DNA of 64,000 nt from Methylorubrum extorquens (GTDB taxonomy: Bacteria > Pseudomonadota > Alphaproteobacteria > Rhizobiales > Beijerinckiaceae). Every line of letters begins with the position of its first letter. The first letter of the stretch is position 1. The notes under the pieces are model-generated. The model was not told the origin of the DNA. It made no database searches and saw nothing but the letters and a program-made list of their open reading frames with translations. The stretch is from the NCBI RefSeq assembly GCF_024169925.1, contig NZ_JALJXF010000001.1, positions 3,478,001 to 3,542,000 of the forward strand, in the 5' to 3' direction. The translations under genes were made by a program, and so were the position numbers. Below, in pieces: positions 9,273 to 17,888 of the stretch.

Positions 9273-10580
9273 TCAAAAGGCGGGGGAGAGGCTTCCGTCG
9301 CGCCCGGCCTGTTCCAGCGTGTCGCGGGCGGCGGCCAGCGCGGCAGGCGGAAGTGCCGCCTCAAGACGCGGCACGGCGCCGGCCACGGCCCGCTCGATCG
9401 CCGAGCGGGAGAAGTAGCCGCCATTGATCTGAGTACGGTTCATGACGACCCGGAAGAAATCCTGCATCAGTGCGGCGTCGGGTGCCTGAGGGTTACTCCA
9501 GAAGGTGTCGATGTCGCCCTGATGGGTCAGGCCCGGCATGTTGTAGACCGCCGAGCCGAAGGCCAGCGTCGGCCGTCCGCGCTCGAGGGCGAGCATCCCG
9601 ACGGTGGAGTTCACGAGAACGACGCCGCGGCTGCCGTCGATGAGCTTGGGCAGGTCGCCGCCGTCGATGAAGTCGAGCCGGTCGTTGCAGCCGTGGCGCT
9701 TGGCCGATTGGCGGGCGCGCTTGCGCCAGTTCATGATGCCGCTGTCGAGCGGGTGCAGCTTCACCAGGAGCCGCGTCGGCGCCTGCGAATGCTTGGCGAA
9801 GGAGGCGATCACCCGGTCCATGAAGCCCTCGACGCCGAGGAACGGCGAGTGGACGCGGATCTGGTAGTCGCTGTCGAGCTGGAGCGGCAGCAGGAAATAA
9901 TCGGCGTTGATCGCGTGGTAGATCTCGTTCACCCGCGCCGCCTCACGGCGGGTGCGGCGGCGGCGCACGAACTTCCGGATCCAGCCGGCATATTCGGCGG
10001 CGATGTGGTTCGGCCGGTGGGTGCGAAAGCCCGGATAGAGGTACGGAAAGCCGATATTGGCGATGTTGAAGCCGATATCCCACAGGCTGCGCCGGCCCAT
10101 GTCTCCGGTCAGCGGCATGGCCCGTCCAGGCTGCGGCAGCTTGCGCGCCAGCTCCCGAATCTCTTCAGCCCGCTTCGGCAGGGTCGAGTTGCCGTTCACC
10201 CCGCCTGCCTCGCAGGTGATCCAGTAGGGCCGGATGTAGCCCTCCTCGAACACGTGGATGCGCACGCCCATCGGCTTGGCGACGAGCACCGCAGCCTGAT
10301 GGTAGGGTCGGCAATCGCCGAACAGCACGATGTCGGTGACGGCGTGCGTGCGGATATAGGCTTCGAGGTAGGCGTCCCAGCCGTCGCGCTTGCCGCGGTA
10401 ATGGTCGGCGGGGAAGGGCCAGAACAACCAGTCGCCGGCCGAGAAGTTGATGCGGCGGACGCCGTGGCCGCGCTCGCGCAGAGCGTTTCCGAGGACCGAG
10501 AAGAACGGGGACGCGATCCCCTGCAGGAACAGGAACGTGGCGGCGCAGGGGCCTATGGCATGGGCACGAGGCTGCGACAT
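9273..10580 (-). CDS. kpsS: KpsS-like capsule polysaccharide (beta-Kdo transferase) protein
   Basis: About 435 residues resembling KpsS, which with KpsC builds the poly-Kdo linker on lysophosphatidylglycerol in group 2 capsules at the inner membrane. Recognisable segments are FLQGIASPFFSVLGNALRERG, INFSAGDWLFWP, LFGDCRPYH, VFEEGYIRPYWIT, KLHPLDSG and VLVNSTVGMLALERG near the C-terminus. Start taken at the ATG (10578-10580), MSQPRAHAIGPCAATFLFLQ; the frame is open further upstream but that part is not family-like. Divergent from kpsC across a 353-base spacer. Confidence 0.85.
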   Translation of the reverse strand: MSQPRAHAIGPCAATFLFLQGIASPFFSVLGNALRERGHGVRRINFSAGDWLFWPFPADHYRGKRDGWDAYLEAYIRTHAVTDIVLFGDCRPYHQAAVLVAKPMGVRIHVFEEGYIRPYWITCEAGGVNGNSTLPKRAEEIRELARKLPQPGRAMPLTGDMGRRSLWDIGFNIANIGFPYLYPGFRTHRPNHIAAEYAGWIRKFVRRRRTRREAARVNEIYHAINADYFLLPLQLDSDYQIRVHSPFLGVEGFMDRVIASFAKHSQAPTRLLVKLHPLDSGIMNWRKRARQSAKRHGCNDRLDFIDGGDLPKLIDGSRGVVLVNSTVGMLALERGRPTLAFGSAVYNMPGLTHQGDIDTFWSNPQAPDAALMQDFFRVVMNRTQINGGYFSRSAIERAVAGAVPRLEAALPPAALAAARDTLEQAGRDGSLSPAF

Positions 10581-10933
10581 TCCCAGGCGCTCAATCCCTA
10601 GTCGTGAAGCGGTGTGCGCTGCACCATCCGGCCGAACGCCTCTCACAACAGCCCCGCGAACGACAACCGCTGCGCGAAGCAACCGAGAGAATTTGCAGCC
10701 TCCGTTGCCGATCGATCACGCCACGACTGTGACGATCAGTCGAGGCACCTCTCGCGCCAGATTGCGGCTCCGATATGTCGGGTGCAAATCCATCCCCGGA
10801 AAAGTGCATTCTTCACAGCCGCTGCCGAAGCGCGCCGTACCGACGCATGGGAAGTTGCAGCCCATGTTCGAACCGGCCTGGGCCAAGGACGGGGCTTGGG
10901 CTATGGAGCGGGCCTCACCATGATCGACAGGCC
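10581..10933. other. Divergent spacer between kpsS and kpsC
   Basis: 353 bases without a credible gene. It should hold both kps promoters. The GC content is somewhat lower in 10670-10800 than in the flanking genes. I found no clear repeat, terminator or operator, and the open frame entering it from kpsC has no family similarity. Confidence 0.5.
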
Positions 10934-12880
10934 ATGACCGACCTGCGCCCCATCGAGTCGCACGGGGATACCGGGCTGCCCCGCTCCTACCTGCCGCTCG
11001 GCCGGACGGTCCGGCTTCTGCGCGCGCAGATCGAGGCGGCAACGGGTGCGGCGCTGACCTTCCGCTCCCCCGGCCCGCCGGCTTTGTGGTCTGCCGCGCC
11101 GGACGGCAAGGCGGTTCTGCGGGTCGCGCCGGGCCCGCTCCTCAGCCCCTACGATTCGCCGCAGACCGGCCTTTCGAGCCTTCGCCTCAGCTATGCCGGC
11201 CAGCCCCTCGGAGGCGAGCCCCCCTCCCCGGATTTCGGCGACCTTCTGCGCGCGCGCGGGCTCGCCGGCTTCAACCGGTTCGCCCGCTCGCTTCCGGATG
11301 TCGCGGCGGACCTCTTCTCGGGAGAAACGCGGCCCGCTCTCGCCCTGATCGATCCGCAAACCGCCGCCTCGGGCGCGACCCTGCGAAGTTTCCTGACACG
11401 GCTTCTCACCCAGAATCCGGGGACGCGCTTCGTCGCCGCCGGCCCCGACGGATGTCCGCCGGACGGGGCGCCCACCGATCCGCGGCTCACCGTGATCCCC
11501 GCCCCGGCCGATCCGTGGCTGCTGTTTCCCCTCGCGGCGCGCATCCACGTGGCGCGGTGGGATGCGGCCTGCGAGCCGGCGCTGGCCCACTTCGAGGCCC
11601 ATGGCCCCGACCCGGCTACGGGTCCGCGCCCGGCCGATGCGGCGGCGTTCCTGGCGCTCCGTTACGGCGTCGGCGTGCACGGCTTCGATCCGTGGACGCG
11701 CCGGCCGATTCCGCTCGCGGATGCGGTGGAACGCGTGGCGTGGCTGCGCGACCGTTTCCTCGGCAATGAGCGCCGCGTCGTCCTCGTCGGCGTGTCCGGC
11801 TGGAAGCGCGCCGCGCTCGATGTCTTCGCCACCGGGCCGGCGGGAGCACCGCTCCACACGATGACCGCGGGCGAGGCGGTGGCGCTCGCCCGCGCGCAGG
11901 GCGGCCGGGTCCAGGCTTGGGCGACCCGCTGCCCGGAACAGCTTCCGCGCCTCTGCGCTGAGGCCGGTCTGCCCTTCGCACGGATCGAGGACGGATTCCT
12001 GCGCTCGGTCGGGCTCGGCGCCAGCCTGGAGCCGGGCGCCTCCATCGTCGTGGACGATCTCGGCATCTACTACGACCCGCGGGTGGAGAGCCGGCTCGCC
12101 CGCACGCTGAAAGAAGCCGAGTTCCCGGCCGGGTTGACCGCTCGCGCCGCTGCCCTGCGCGAGTCGATCGTGGCGCGGCGCCTGAGCAAGTACAATGTCG
12201 GCCTCGAAGGCGTGGGCGAGGACTGGCCCACGGACCGGCGAATCGTGCTGGTGCCGGGCCAGGTCGAGGACGACGCCTCGGTGCTGACCGGTTCACCGCA
12301 GGTGCGCGGCAACCTCGCCCTGCTGCGGGCCGCCCGCGCCCGTAACCCGGACGCGTTCCTGCTCTACAAGCCGCATCCCGATGTCGAGGCCGGGTTCCGG
12401 CCCGGCACGATCCCGGAGGAGGAGGTGCGGCGGCTCGCCGACCGCGTCGTTGGCGGCCTGTCCATCGTCGACCTGCTCGACCGCTGCCACCACGTCGAGA
12501 CCATGACCTCGCTGGCCGGCTTCGAGGCCTTGATTCGCGGACTGAGCGTCGCCGTCCACGGCCGCCCCTTCTACGCGGGCTGGGGGCTGACCGAGGATCT
12601 GGCACCGGGGGCCGACCGCGGCCGCACGCTGTCCCTCGACGCCCTGGTGGCGGGAGCGCTGATCCTCTACCCGCTCTATCTCGATCCGGTGGCGATTAAG
12701 CCGTGCACGCCGGAGCAACTGCTCGACCGGCTCAGCGAGGCTCGGGCCGCAGCGCCGCCCTCGCGTCTCGCCCTCGGCGCAGTCCGTCACGCGACGATGC
12801 GGCTGCGTTACGCCCTGATCAATCCGGTCATTCGCCGCCTGCGCGCCCGCCGCGGCGTGCGCAGTGAATCCGGCCGCTGA
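10934..12880 (+). CDS. kpsC: KpsC-like capsule polysaccharide beta-Kdo transferase
   Basis: 648 residues. The C-terminal half is a clear KpsC module: SGWKRAALDVF near 302, EDGFLRSVGLG at 352-362, VVDDLGIYYDPR, RLSKYNV, VPGQVEDDAS, KPHPDV at 479-484 and HGRPFYAGWGLTED from 542. Family KpsC proteins have two such modules, each with its own EDGF and K-x-HPD motifs. Here residues 1 to about 290 lack both motifs and keep only the bridging segment (GVHGFDPWTRRPIPLADAVE). The N-terminal module therefore appears degenerate or replaced. Start chosen at the ATG giving MTDLRPIESHG; an upstream ATG in frame at 10775 is less likely. Confidence 0.85.
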   Translation: MTDLRPIESHGDTGLPRSYLPLGRTVRLLRAQIEAATGAALTFRSPGPPALWSAAPDGKAVLRVAPGPLLSPYDSPQTGLSSLRLSYAGQPLGGEPPSPDFGDLLRARGLAGFNRFARSLPDVAADLFSGETRPALALIDPQTAASGATLRSFLTRLLTQNPGTRFVAAGPDGCPPDGAPTDPRLTVIPAPADPWLLFPLAARIHVARWDAACEPALAHFEAHGPDPATGPRPADAAAFLALRYGVGVHGFDPWTRRPIPLADAVERVAWLRDRFLGNERRVVLVGVSGWKRAALDVFATGPAGAPLHTMTAGEAVALARAQGGRVQAWATRCPEQLPRLCAEAGLPFARIEDGFLRSVGLGASLEPGASIVVDDLGIYYDPRVESRLARTLKEAEFPAGLTARAAALRESIVARRLSKYNVGLEGVGEDWPTDRRIVLVPGQVEDDASVLTGSPQVRGNLALLRAARARNPDAFLLYKPHPDVEAGFRPGTIPEEEVRRLADRVVGGLSIVDLLDRCHHVETMTSLAGFEALIRGLSVAVHGRPFYAGWGLTEDLAPGADRGRTLSLDALVAGALILYPLYLDPVAIKPCTPEQLLDRLSEARAAAPPSRLALGAVRHATMRLRYALINPVIRRLRARRGVRSESGR

Positions 12881-12887
12881 GACGGCC

Positions 12888-14372
12888 ATGAGCCTCGCGA
12901 CCCATCTCGTGCCTCTCGCGGTTGCGCTCACCGGCGCCTTCGCCATCGAGGCGGCGGCCTCGTCGCAACGCCCGAGCCTCCGGCCGGGCGATCTGGCGAT
13001 TCGGGCCGCCGGCTATGCCCTCATCACGCTATTCTGGTTCCAGTTCTCGTGGCGGCCCTGGCTCGCGGTCTCCTCCTGCCTGCTGACCCTCGCCATCCTC
13101 TCGGTGGTGGACCGGCTGAAGCGCCGGGTGATCGGTGAGCCGGTGGTGTTCAGCGACCTCGCGCTGCTCGCGCAGGTGCCGCGCCACCCTCAGCTCTATT
13201 ACACCCTGCCGCTCACCGACCTTCGGATCGCCGGGCCTCTGCTCCTCGGCGTTGCCATCGTGATCGCTTGGTACGTCCTTGAACCCGCCGCGCTGCCGAG
13301 CGGGACGAGCGCATCCATCGTCGCGATGCTAGGCCTACCGGCAGCGCTGGCGGCTCTCGCGCTCGCGGGCCTGACACCGCCGGGGCAGAGGACCTTGCGC
13401 CACATCTTCCCGCAGCCCGACCTCGCCCGCGACGTCGCCCGCTACGGGCTCGTCGCGACGATGATGGGCTACGGGCTGCGCCGCCTCGGCGAGGAAGATG
13501 CGCCGCCGGTGCTGGCGTATGGTCACGGCAGCCCCGACGACGAGGTCATCGTGGTCGTCCAGCTCGAATCCTTCCTCGATCCGGCCCGTCTCGGCGGTCC
13601 GGATCTTCCGGCGATGGCGCGGATCCGGGCGCAGGCAGCACAGTACGGCCGGCTCGCGGTGCCGGCGCACGGCGCCTACACCATGCGTTCCGAGCACGCC
13701 GTGCTCACCGGCCTCGGCCCCGAAAGCCTCGGCTTCGGCCGCTACGACCCCTACCTCGCGCGCAAGGGCGAGGAGCCGACCAGCCTCGCCCGGCTCGCCC
13801 GCGCCGCCGGGTTCGAGACGGTGTTCGTGCATCCGTTCCACCGCGACTTCTTCGATCGGGCTCGGGTGTTTCAGCGCCTCGGCTTCGAGCGCCTCGTCAT
13901 GGAGGAGGATTTCTCCGATGCCCCTCGGATCGGCCCCTATATCGGCGACGTCGCCGTCGCCGATCGCATCCTGGCGGAGGTGGCAAACGGCCAAGGGAGC
14001 AAGACGGGGCGCACGTTCGTGTTCTCCGTCACGATGGAGAATCACGGGCCCTGGAAGCCCGGCCGGCTCACCGGCATCGACGAGCCGCTGGCGCAGTACC
14101 TCCACCATGTCGCCCATACCGGCCAAGCGATCGAGCGACTGATCGACGGACTCGCCGGGCGGCGGGCGACGCTCTGCGTGTTCGGTGACCATGCGCCGTC
14201 GCTGCCCGACCTCCGCCCGCCGGAGTCCGGCCCGATGGCGACGGACTACGCGCTGTTCCGTTTCGGCCGGGAGGGCGGCCCGGCCCCCGCCCGGATCGAT
14301 CTCACCGCGGGCGAGCTCGGCTGTGTCCTGCGGGACGCCGTCACCCCGAAACGTTCAGGATTTGGGGGATAA
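12888..14372 (+). CDS. LtaS/sulfatase-superfamily membrane protein in the capsule locus
   Basis: 494 residues: about four membrane helices in the first 170 residues, then an alkaline-phosphatase/sulfatase-fold domain. Visible LtaS-like motifs are VVVQLESFLDP (metal site), HGAYTMRSEHAVLTG (candidate catalytic Thr), SVTMENHGPW and VFGDHAPSLPD. Such enzymes transfer phosphoglycerol or phosphoethanolamine to glycans or lipids, or hydrolyse sulfate or phosphate esters. Starting at the ATG 7 bases after the kpsC stop; a GTG at 12864 would instead overlap kpsC. The tight linkage suggests a capsule or lipid-anchor modification, which is inference. Confidence 0.82.
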   Translation: MSLATHLVPLAVALTGAFAIEAAASSQRPSLRPGDLAIRAAGYALITLFWFQFSWRPWLAVSSCLLTLAILSVVDRLKRRVIGEPVVFSDLALLAQVPRHPQLYYTLPLTDLRIAGPLLLGVAIVIAWYVLEPAALPSGTSASIVAMLGLPAALAALALAGLTPPGQRTLRHIFPQPDLARDVARYGLVATMMGYGLRRLGEEDAPPVLAYGHGSPDDEVIVVVQLESFLDPARLGGPDLPAMARIRAQAAQYGRLAVPAHGAYTMRSEHAVLTGLGPESLGFGRYDPYLARKGEEPTSLARLARAAGFETVFVHPFHRDFFDRARVFQRLGFERLVMEEDFSDAPRIGPYIGDVAVADRILAEVANGQGSKTGRTFVFSVTMENHGPWKPGRLTGIDEPLAQYLHHVAHTGQAIERLIDGLAGRRATLCVFGDHAPSLPDLRPPESGPMATDYALFRFGREGGPAPARIDLTAGELGCVLRDAVTPKRSGFGG

Positions 14373-14553
14373 GCGTAGCCGTGCCACGGTGGTGACGCAT
14401 TGCTGCGTGAGCCCTCGCCGGCCGTCGGCGCATCGTACGCGTCAATCAAGATCAGGCCGGGGCCCGTATTCAATGAATCGCAGTGACTGCGTGGCTACCG
14501 GGAAGGGGACGGACGTGGCTCTACGCCCTGCCTCGACCCGGATGGAGTCTCCG

Positions 14554-15726
14554 ATGAAGTGCGCTGCGGCCCTGGCGATCCTTGCCGCCTCCCTGGCGCT
14601 TCCGGGATGCTCGGTCCTTCCGGCCGCGGGGCCGACCACCTCGGCGATCGAGGGCGGCGCCGACGTCGCCACCGCCGAGGGCCTGTTCGCCCGCTACGAG
14701 ATCATCGACATCACCCCCGCCCTCGTCGAGGCCCTGCGCACCCGCCCCCTCGACAGCCTCCTCGTCACCTTCGGCGACCATCGCCCCTCGGTCGAGCCGG
14801 TGATCGGCGTCGGCGACTCGGTGGCGGTTCAGGTCTGGGAGGCCGGGGCCGGCGGCCTGTTCTCCGGCCCGCTCGTCTCCGACCGCTTCTCGGCCGGATC
14901 GAAGTCCGCCACGATCCCCGAGCAGGTGGTCGGGCCCGACGGCGGCATCACCGTTCCTTACGCCGGCCGGATCAAGGTCGTCGGACGCCGCACCCAGGAC
15001 GTCCAGGCGCTGATCGAGACCGAACTCGCCGGCAAGGCGATCCAGCCGCAGGTGCTCGTTTCCGTCACCAAGCCGGTCTCGCAATCGGTCACCGTCTCCG
15101 GCGAGGCGGCCATGGGCAAGCGCGTGCCGCTCTCGGGCCGCGGCGACCGCTTGCTCGACGTCATCGCCCAGGCCGGCGGCGTGCGCACCCCGGTGGCCGA
15201 GACCTTCGTGCGCCTGTCGCGCGGCAACCGCACCGTTACCGTGCCGATGACCACGGTGGTCTCCAACCCGCGCGAGAACATCTTCGTGCGTCCCGACGAC
15301 ACCCTGACCCTGGTGCGCGATCCGCAAACCTTCCTCTCGGTGGGCGCACTCGGCAACACCACCGAGGTGCCGTTCACGGCGGACGGGCTGACGCTGTCGC
15401 AGGCGCTGGCACGGGCCTCCGGTCTGCGCGAGACCCAGGCCGACCCAGCGGGCGTGTTCATCTTCCGCTACGAGCCGGCAGCGGTAGTGCGGCGGCTGCG
15501 GCCTAACTCGCCGCTCCTGGCCTCACCGCAGGTGCCGGTGGTGTACCGGGTGAACCTGCGCGACGCGCAGGGGATGTTCCTGACCCAGAGCTTCCGCATG
15601 CGGAACCGCGATCTCGTCTACGTATCGAGCTCGCCGTTCGCGGAACTGGGCAAGGTGCTGAGCGTGTTCTCCACCGTGGCCTCGCCCATCGCGGCGGGCG
15701 CCTCGATCTACACCGTCACGCGGTAG
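14554..15726 (+). CDS. Polysaccharide export lipoprotein (KpsD/Wza type)
   Basis: 390 residues with a lipoprotein signal (lipobox LPGC, Cys19), a polysaccharide-export domain beginning at IGVGDSVAVQVWEAG, then SLBB-like repeats (TVPYAGRIKVVGRR; SVTVSGEAAMGKRVPL; FLSVGALGNTTEVPF). This is the outer-membrane channel component that carries polysaccharide across the periplasm and outer membrane. Start chosen at the second of two close ATGs because GGAG lies six bases upstream and the signal peptide then begins at Met. Separated from the LtaS-like gene by about 180 bases, so it may have its own promoter. Confidence 0.88.
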   Translation: MKCAAALAILAASLALPGCSVLPAAGPTTSAIEGGADVATAEGLFARYEIIDITPALVEALRTRPLDSLLVTFGDHRPSVEPVIGVGDSVAVQVWEAGAGGLFSGPLVSDRFSAGSKSATIPEQVVGPDGGITVPYAGRIKVVGRRTQDVQALIETELAGKAIQPQVLVSVTKPVSQSVTVSGEAAMGKRVPLSGRGDRLLDVIAQAGGVRTPVAETFVRLSRGNRTVTVPMTTVVSNPRENIFVRPDDTLTLVRDPQTFLSVGALGNTTEVPFTADGLTLSQALARASGLRETQADPAGVFIFRYEPAAVVRRLRPNSPLLASPQVPVVYRVNLRDAQGMFLTQSFRMRNRDLVYVSSSPFAELGKVLSVFSTVASPIAAGASIYTVTR

Positions 15727-16044
15727 AGCATCGTCCCGAAAGGTGGTCGCCGGCTTTCGGAAACAGACGATGCGAGAACGAAAGCCTAGCGCATCGTCCG
15801 GGTGGCGTGTGGTTGCGGATGGACCCTGCACGTTCGCTCCCCCGCGAAAGTCCGCCCCGTTTCGTCGAGATCGCGACTTGCCAAAGGCCCAGCCCGCGTC
15901 ATTCCATGCAGCGAAGGTGATGTCGGATGCGCGGCTGTGCCGGCCCCGGAACGGGAGCCTGCACAGGATGGCTGTCCTGACAGACGACAACGGTCCGGAC
16001 CGGCAGACCTTGGCAAAGGGGCAGCGGGCTGGGAAAGAGGCGCC
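15727..16044. other. Spacer after the export gene, with a palindromic repeat
   Basis: 318 bases without a credible gene. The left end carries a two-part palindrome (listed separately), and a further half copy of its outer arm (GCGCATCGTCC) lies about 60 bases on. A GGAAAGAGG Shine-Dalgarno stretch at the right end serves the next gene. Confidence 0.6.
15728..15773. repeat. Rhizobiales-type intergenic palindrome
   Basis: Outer arms GCATCGTC/GACGATGC (15728-15735 and 15766-15773) and inner arms CCGAAAG/CTTTCGG (15736-15742 and 15754-15760) around an 11-base loop. The pattern resembles a dispersed element I know from Rhizobiales intergenic regions (arms, then CCGAAAA-GTGG-spacer-CCGG-TTTTCGG). 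It begins two bases after the export gene's stop and may act as a transcription-end hairpin. Confidence 0.65.
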
Positions 16045-17169
16045 ATGACGGTCCGACGCCCCCACGCCCTCGGTTCGGCCTCGCTCGCGCTGCTGGCCGG
16101 GCTCCTCCTCTCGGCCGCGCCGGCCGCGGCGGAGGTCAAGGTCGGCGTCGCGGTGCCGCGCACCGGGCCCTACGTCACCGTCGGCGCTCAGGTGCTGCGC
16201 GGCGTCGAGGCGGCGGCGCGGGATGCCAACGCGAAGGGGGGCATCGATGGCGAGCCCATCGTGCTCGACGTACAGGACGATTCCTGTGATTCGAATCAGG
16301 CCGTGGCGGTGGCCAACCACTACGTGAACACGGGTGTCCGCCTCGTTGTCGGCCATGTCTGCTCGAATGCGTCGCTTGCAGCCTCCGATGTCTACGCCGC
16401 CAACGGAATCGTGATGATCACCGCGGCCTCGGTCGCTGCCAAGCTGACCGATCGCGGCCTGCCGACGATCTTCCGGGTCTGCGGCCGGGACGACGACCAG
16501 GCCAAGCTCTCGGCCGCGATCCTGGCCGAGCGGTTCCGCGACCGGAGGATCGCCATCCTCAACGATCTGTCGCCGGCCTCGCGCACCCTCGCGGCGGCGA
16601 CCAAGGACAACCTCAACCGCATCGGCGTCAACGAGGCGATGGCGACGGCCTTCCAGCCGAGCGATGCGGACGACGTGGCCCTCGCCGACCGGTTGAAGGC
16701 GGCGAATATCGACGTGGTCTATTACGGCGGCGACGCGCAGGAGATGGGCCGGCTGGTCCGCATCGCGGCCGAACGGGGCTTTCGCCCGCAATGGTTCGGC
16801 ACCTCGGCCATCGCCACGCCGGACTTCGCCAAGATCGCCGGCCCTGCCAGCAACGGCGTGCTGATGACCTTCTATCTCGATCCGAGCCGCAAGACGGAGG
16901 CGCAGGGCGTGGTGGCCGAGTTCAAGGCACACGGCGTCGAGGCCGACGGCTCGATGATCTACGGCTATGCCGCGCTCCAGACGCTGGTGGAGGCCGGTAA
17001 CTTCGCCCACAGCACGGAGCCAGCGCCGATCGCCAAGGCCCTGCACGGCGAGCGCTTCGATCTGGTGCTCGGACCCGTCGGCTTCGACAACAAGGGCGAC
17101 ATCACCGCCCAGGGCTACGTGCTCTACGTCTGGCGCGACGGCAACTTCACGCCGGCCAAATCGAACTGA
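16045..17169 (+). CDS. LivK-type ABC transporter substrate-binding protein
   Basis: 374 residues: Sec signal (ending AAPAAAEV), then the type I periplasmic-binding fold of the branched-chain amino acid family: VKVGVAVPRTGPYVTVGAQ, GGIDGEPIVLDVQDDSCD, VVGHVCSNASLAASDVY and VDVVYYGGDAQEMG-like segments. Such proteins deliver Leu/Ile/Val or related amino acids, amides or aromatic acids to LivHMGF. No permease or ATPase gene is adjacent, so its partners must be elsewhere. Ligand unknown. Start by the GGAAAGAGG site 7-15 bases upstream. Confidence 0.9.
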   Translation: MTVRRPHALGSASLALLAGLLLSAAPAAAEVKVGVAVPRTGPYVTVGAQVLRGVEAAARDANAKGGIDGEPIVLDVQDDSCDSNQAVAVANHYVNTGVRLVVGHVCSNASLAASDVYAANGIVMITAASVAAKLTDRGLPTIFRVCGRDDDQAKLSAAILAERFRDRRIAILNDLSPASRTLAAATKDNLNRIGVNEAMATAFQPSDADDVALADRLKAANIDVVYYGGDAQEMGRLVRIAAERGFRPQWFGTSAIATPDFAKIAGPASNGVLMTFYLDPSRKTEAQGVVAEFKAHGVEADGSMIYGYAALQTLVEAGNFAHSTEPAPIAKALHGERFDLVLGPVGFDNKGDITAQGYVLYVWRDGNFTPAKSN

Positions 17170-17178
17170 AGCGGACCG

Positions 17179-17826
17179 TCAGTCCCGCAGGGCCGCGTCC
17201 ACTTCCGCGCCGCGGCCGAGGTCGCGCATCACTTGATCGAGATGCGGGCGCTTGCGCAATTGCAGCGCGTGCAGACGGCGCACCGCCTCGCTGAGGCTGC
17301 CCTGCCGCCCGAGCATCTCGTCGGCAAATGCGATTATGCGCGCGTTCGGCCAAGCCTTCTCCCGCTGCGCGTGGAGGCGGGCGATCAGGTCTTGCGCCGG
17401 CGTGTCGGGCTCGGCCTCGGCGAACAGGGTCGCGAGGGCCGCGGTCGAGCGCGAGATGCCAACATGGCAGTGGACGAGGATGTGGACCTCACCGCCATCG
17501 GCGATGGCGTCACGGCCGAAAGCGAGGATCTTCTCGACGTCCTCGCGCTCCGGCAGGACGACGCCCGGCGCCGGCTCGATGGCATCGTGGAAGCGCAGGA
17601 TGGTGCGCCGATGGGTGCCGTAGGCACCGAACGCCTCCGGGTCCGCCCGATCAGGATCGAGGATCGACAGGACGTGGCTGACGCCGCGAGCCTGGTGCTC
17701 GACGAGTTCGTCGAGGCCGCAGACGGTGTGGAGGTGGAGCTTTTCGGTGTTCACACCGAGCCTGCTATCACGCCGCGCCACGCGAGGCGACCGGGCGTGC
17801 CCCGGTTTCCGGATGGCGGGCTTCAC
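17179..17826 (-). CDS. Tyrosine/dual-specificity phosphatase-like protein
   Basis: The signature HCHVGISRS gives the Cys-x5-Arg catalytic loop (C120, R126), and RFHDAIEP supplies a likely general acid (D81). The family removes phosphate from Tyr/Ser residues or other phosphoesters. With the first ATG the protein has 215 residues, but the first 24 are Arg-rich and not family-like; a GTG at 17752-17754 (VNTEKLHLHTVCGL) is the likelier start, giving 191 residues. Convergent with the LivK-like gene; no partner kinase nearby. Confidence 0.75.
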   Translation of the reverse strand: MKPAIRKPGHARSPRVARRDSRLGVNTEKLHLHTVCGLDELVEHQARGVSHVLSILDPDRADPEAFGAYGTHRRTILRFHDAIEPAPGVVLPEREDVEKILAFGRDAIADGGEVHILVHCHVGISRSTAALATLFAEAEPDTPAQDLIARLHAQREKAWPNARIIAFADEMLGRQGSLSEAVRRLHALQLRKRPHLDQVMRDLGRGAEVDAALRD

Positions 17827-17888
17827 GTGTATGGCAACGGTCGGCCCACGGAAGGGCGTTCGAGCGATCGGGACGAGCCGGGAGATCC

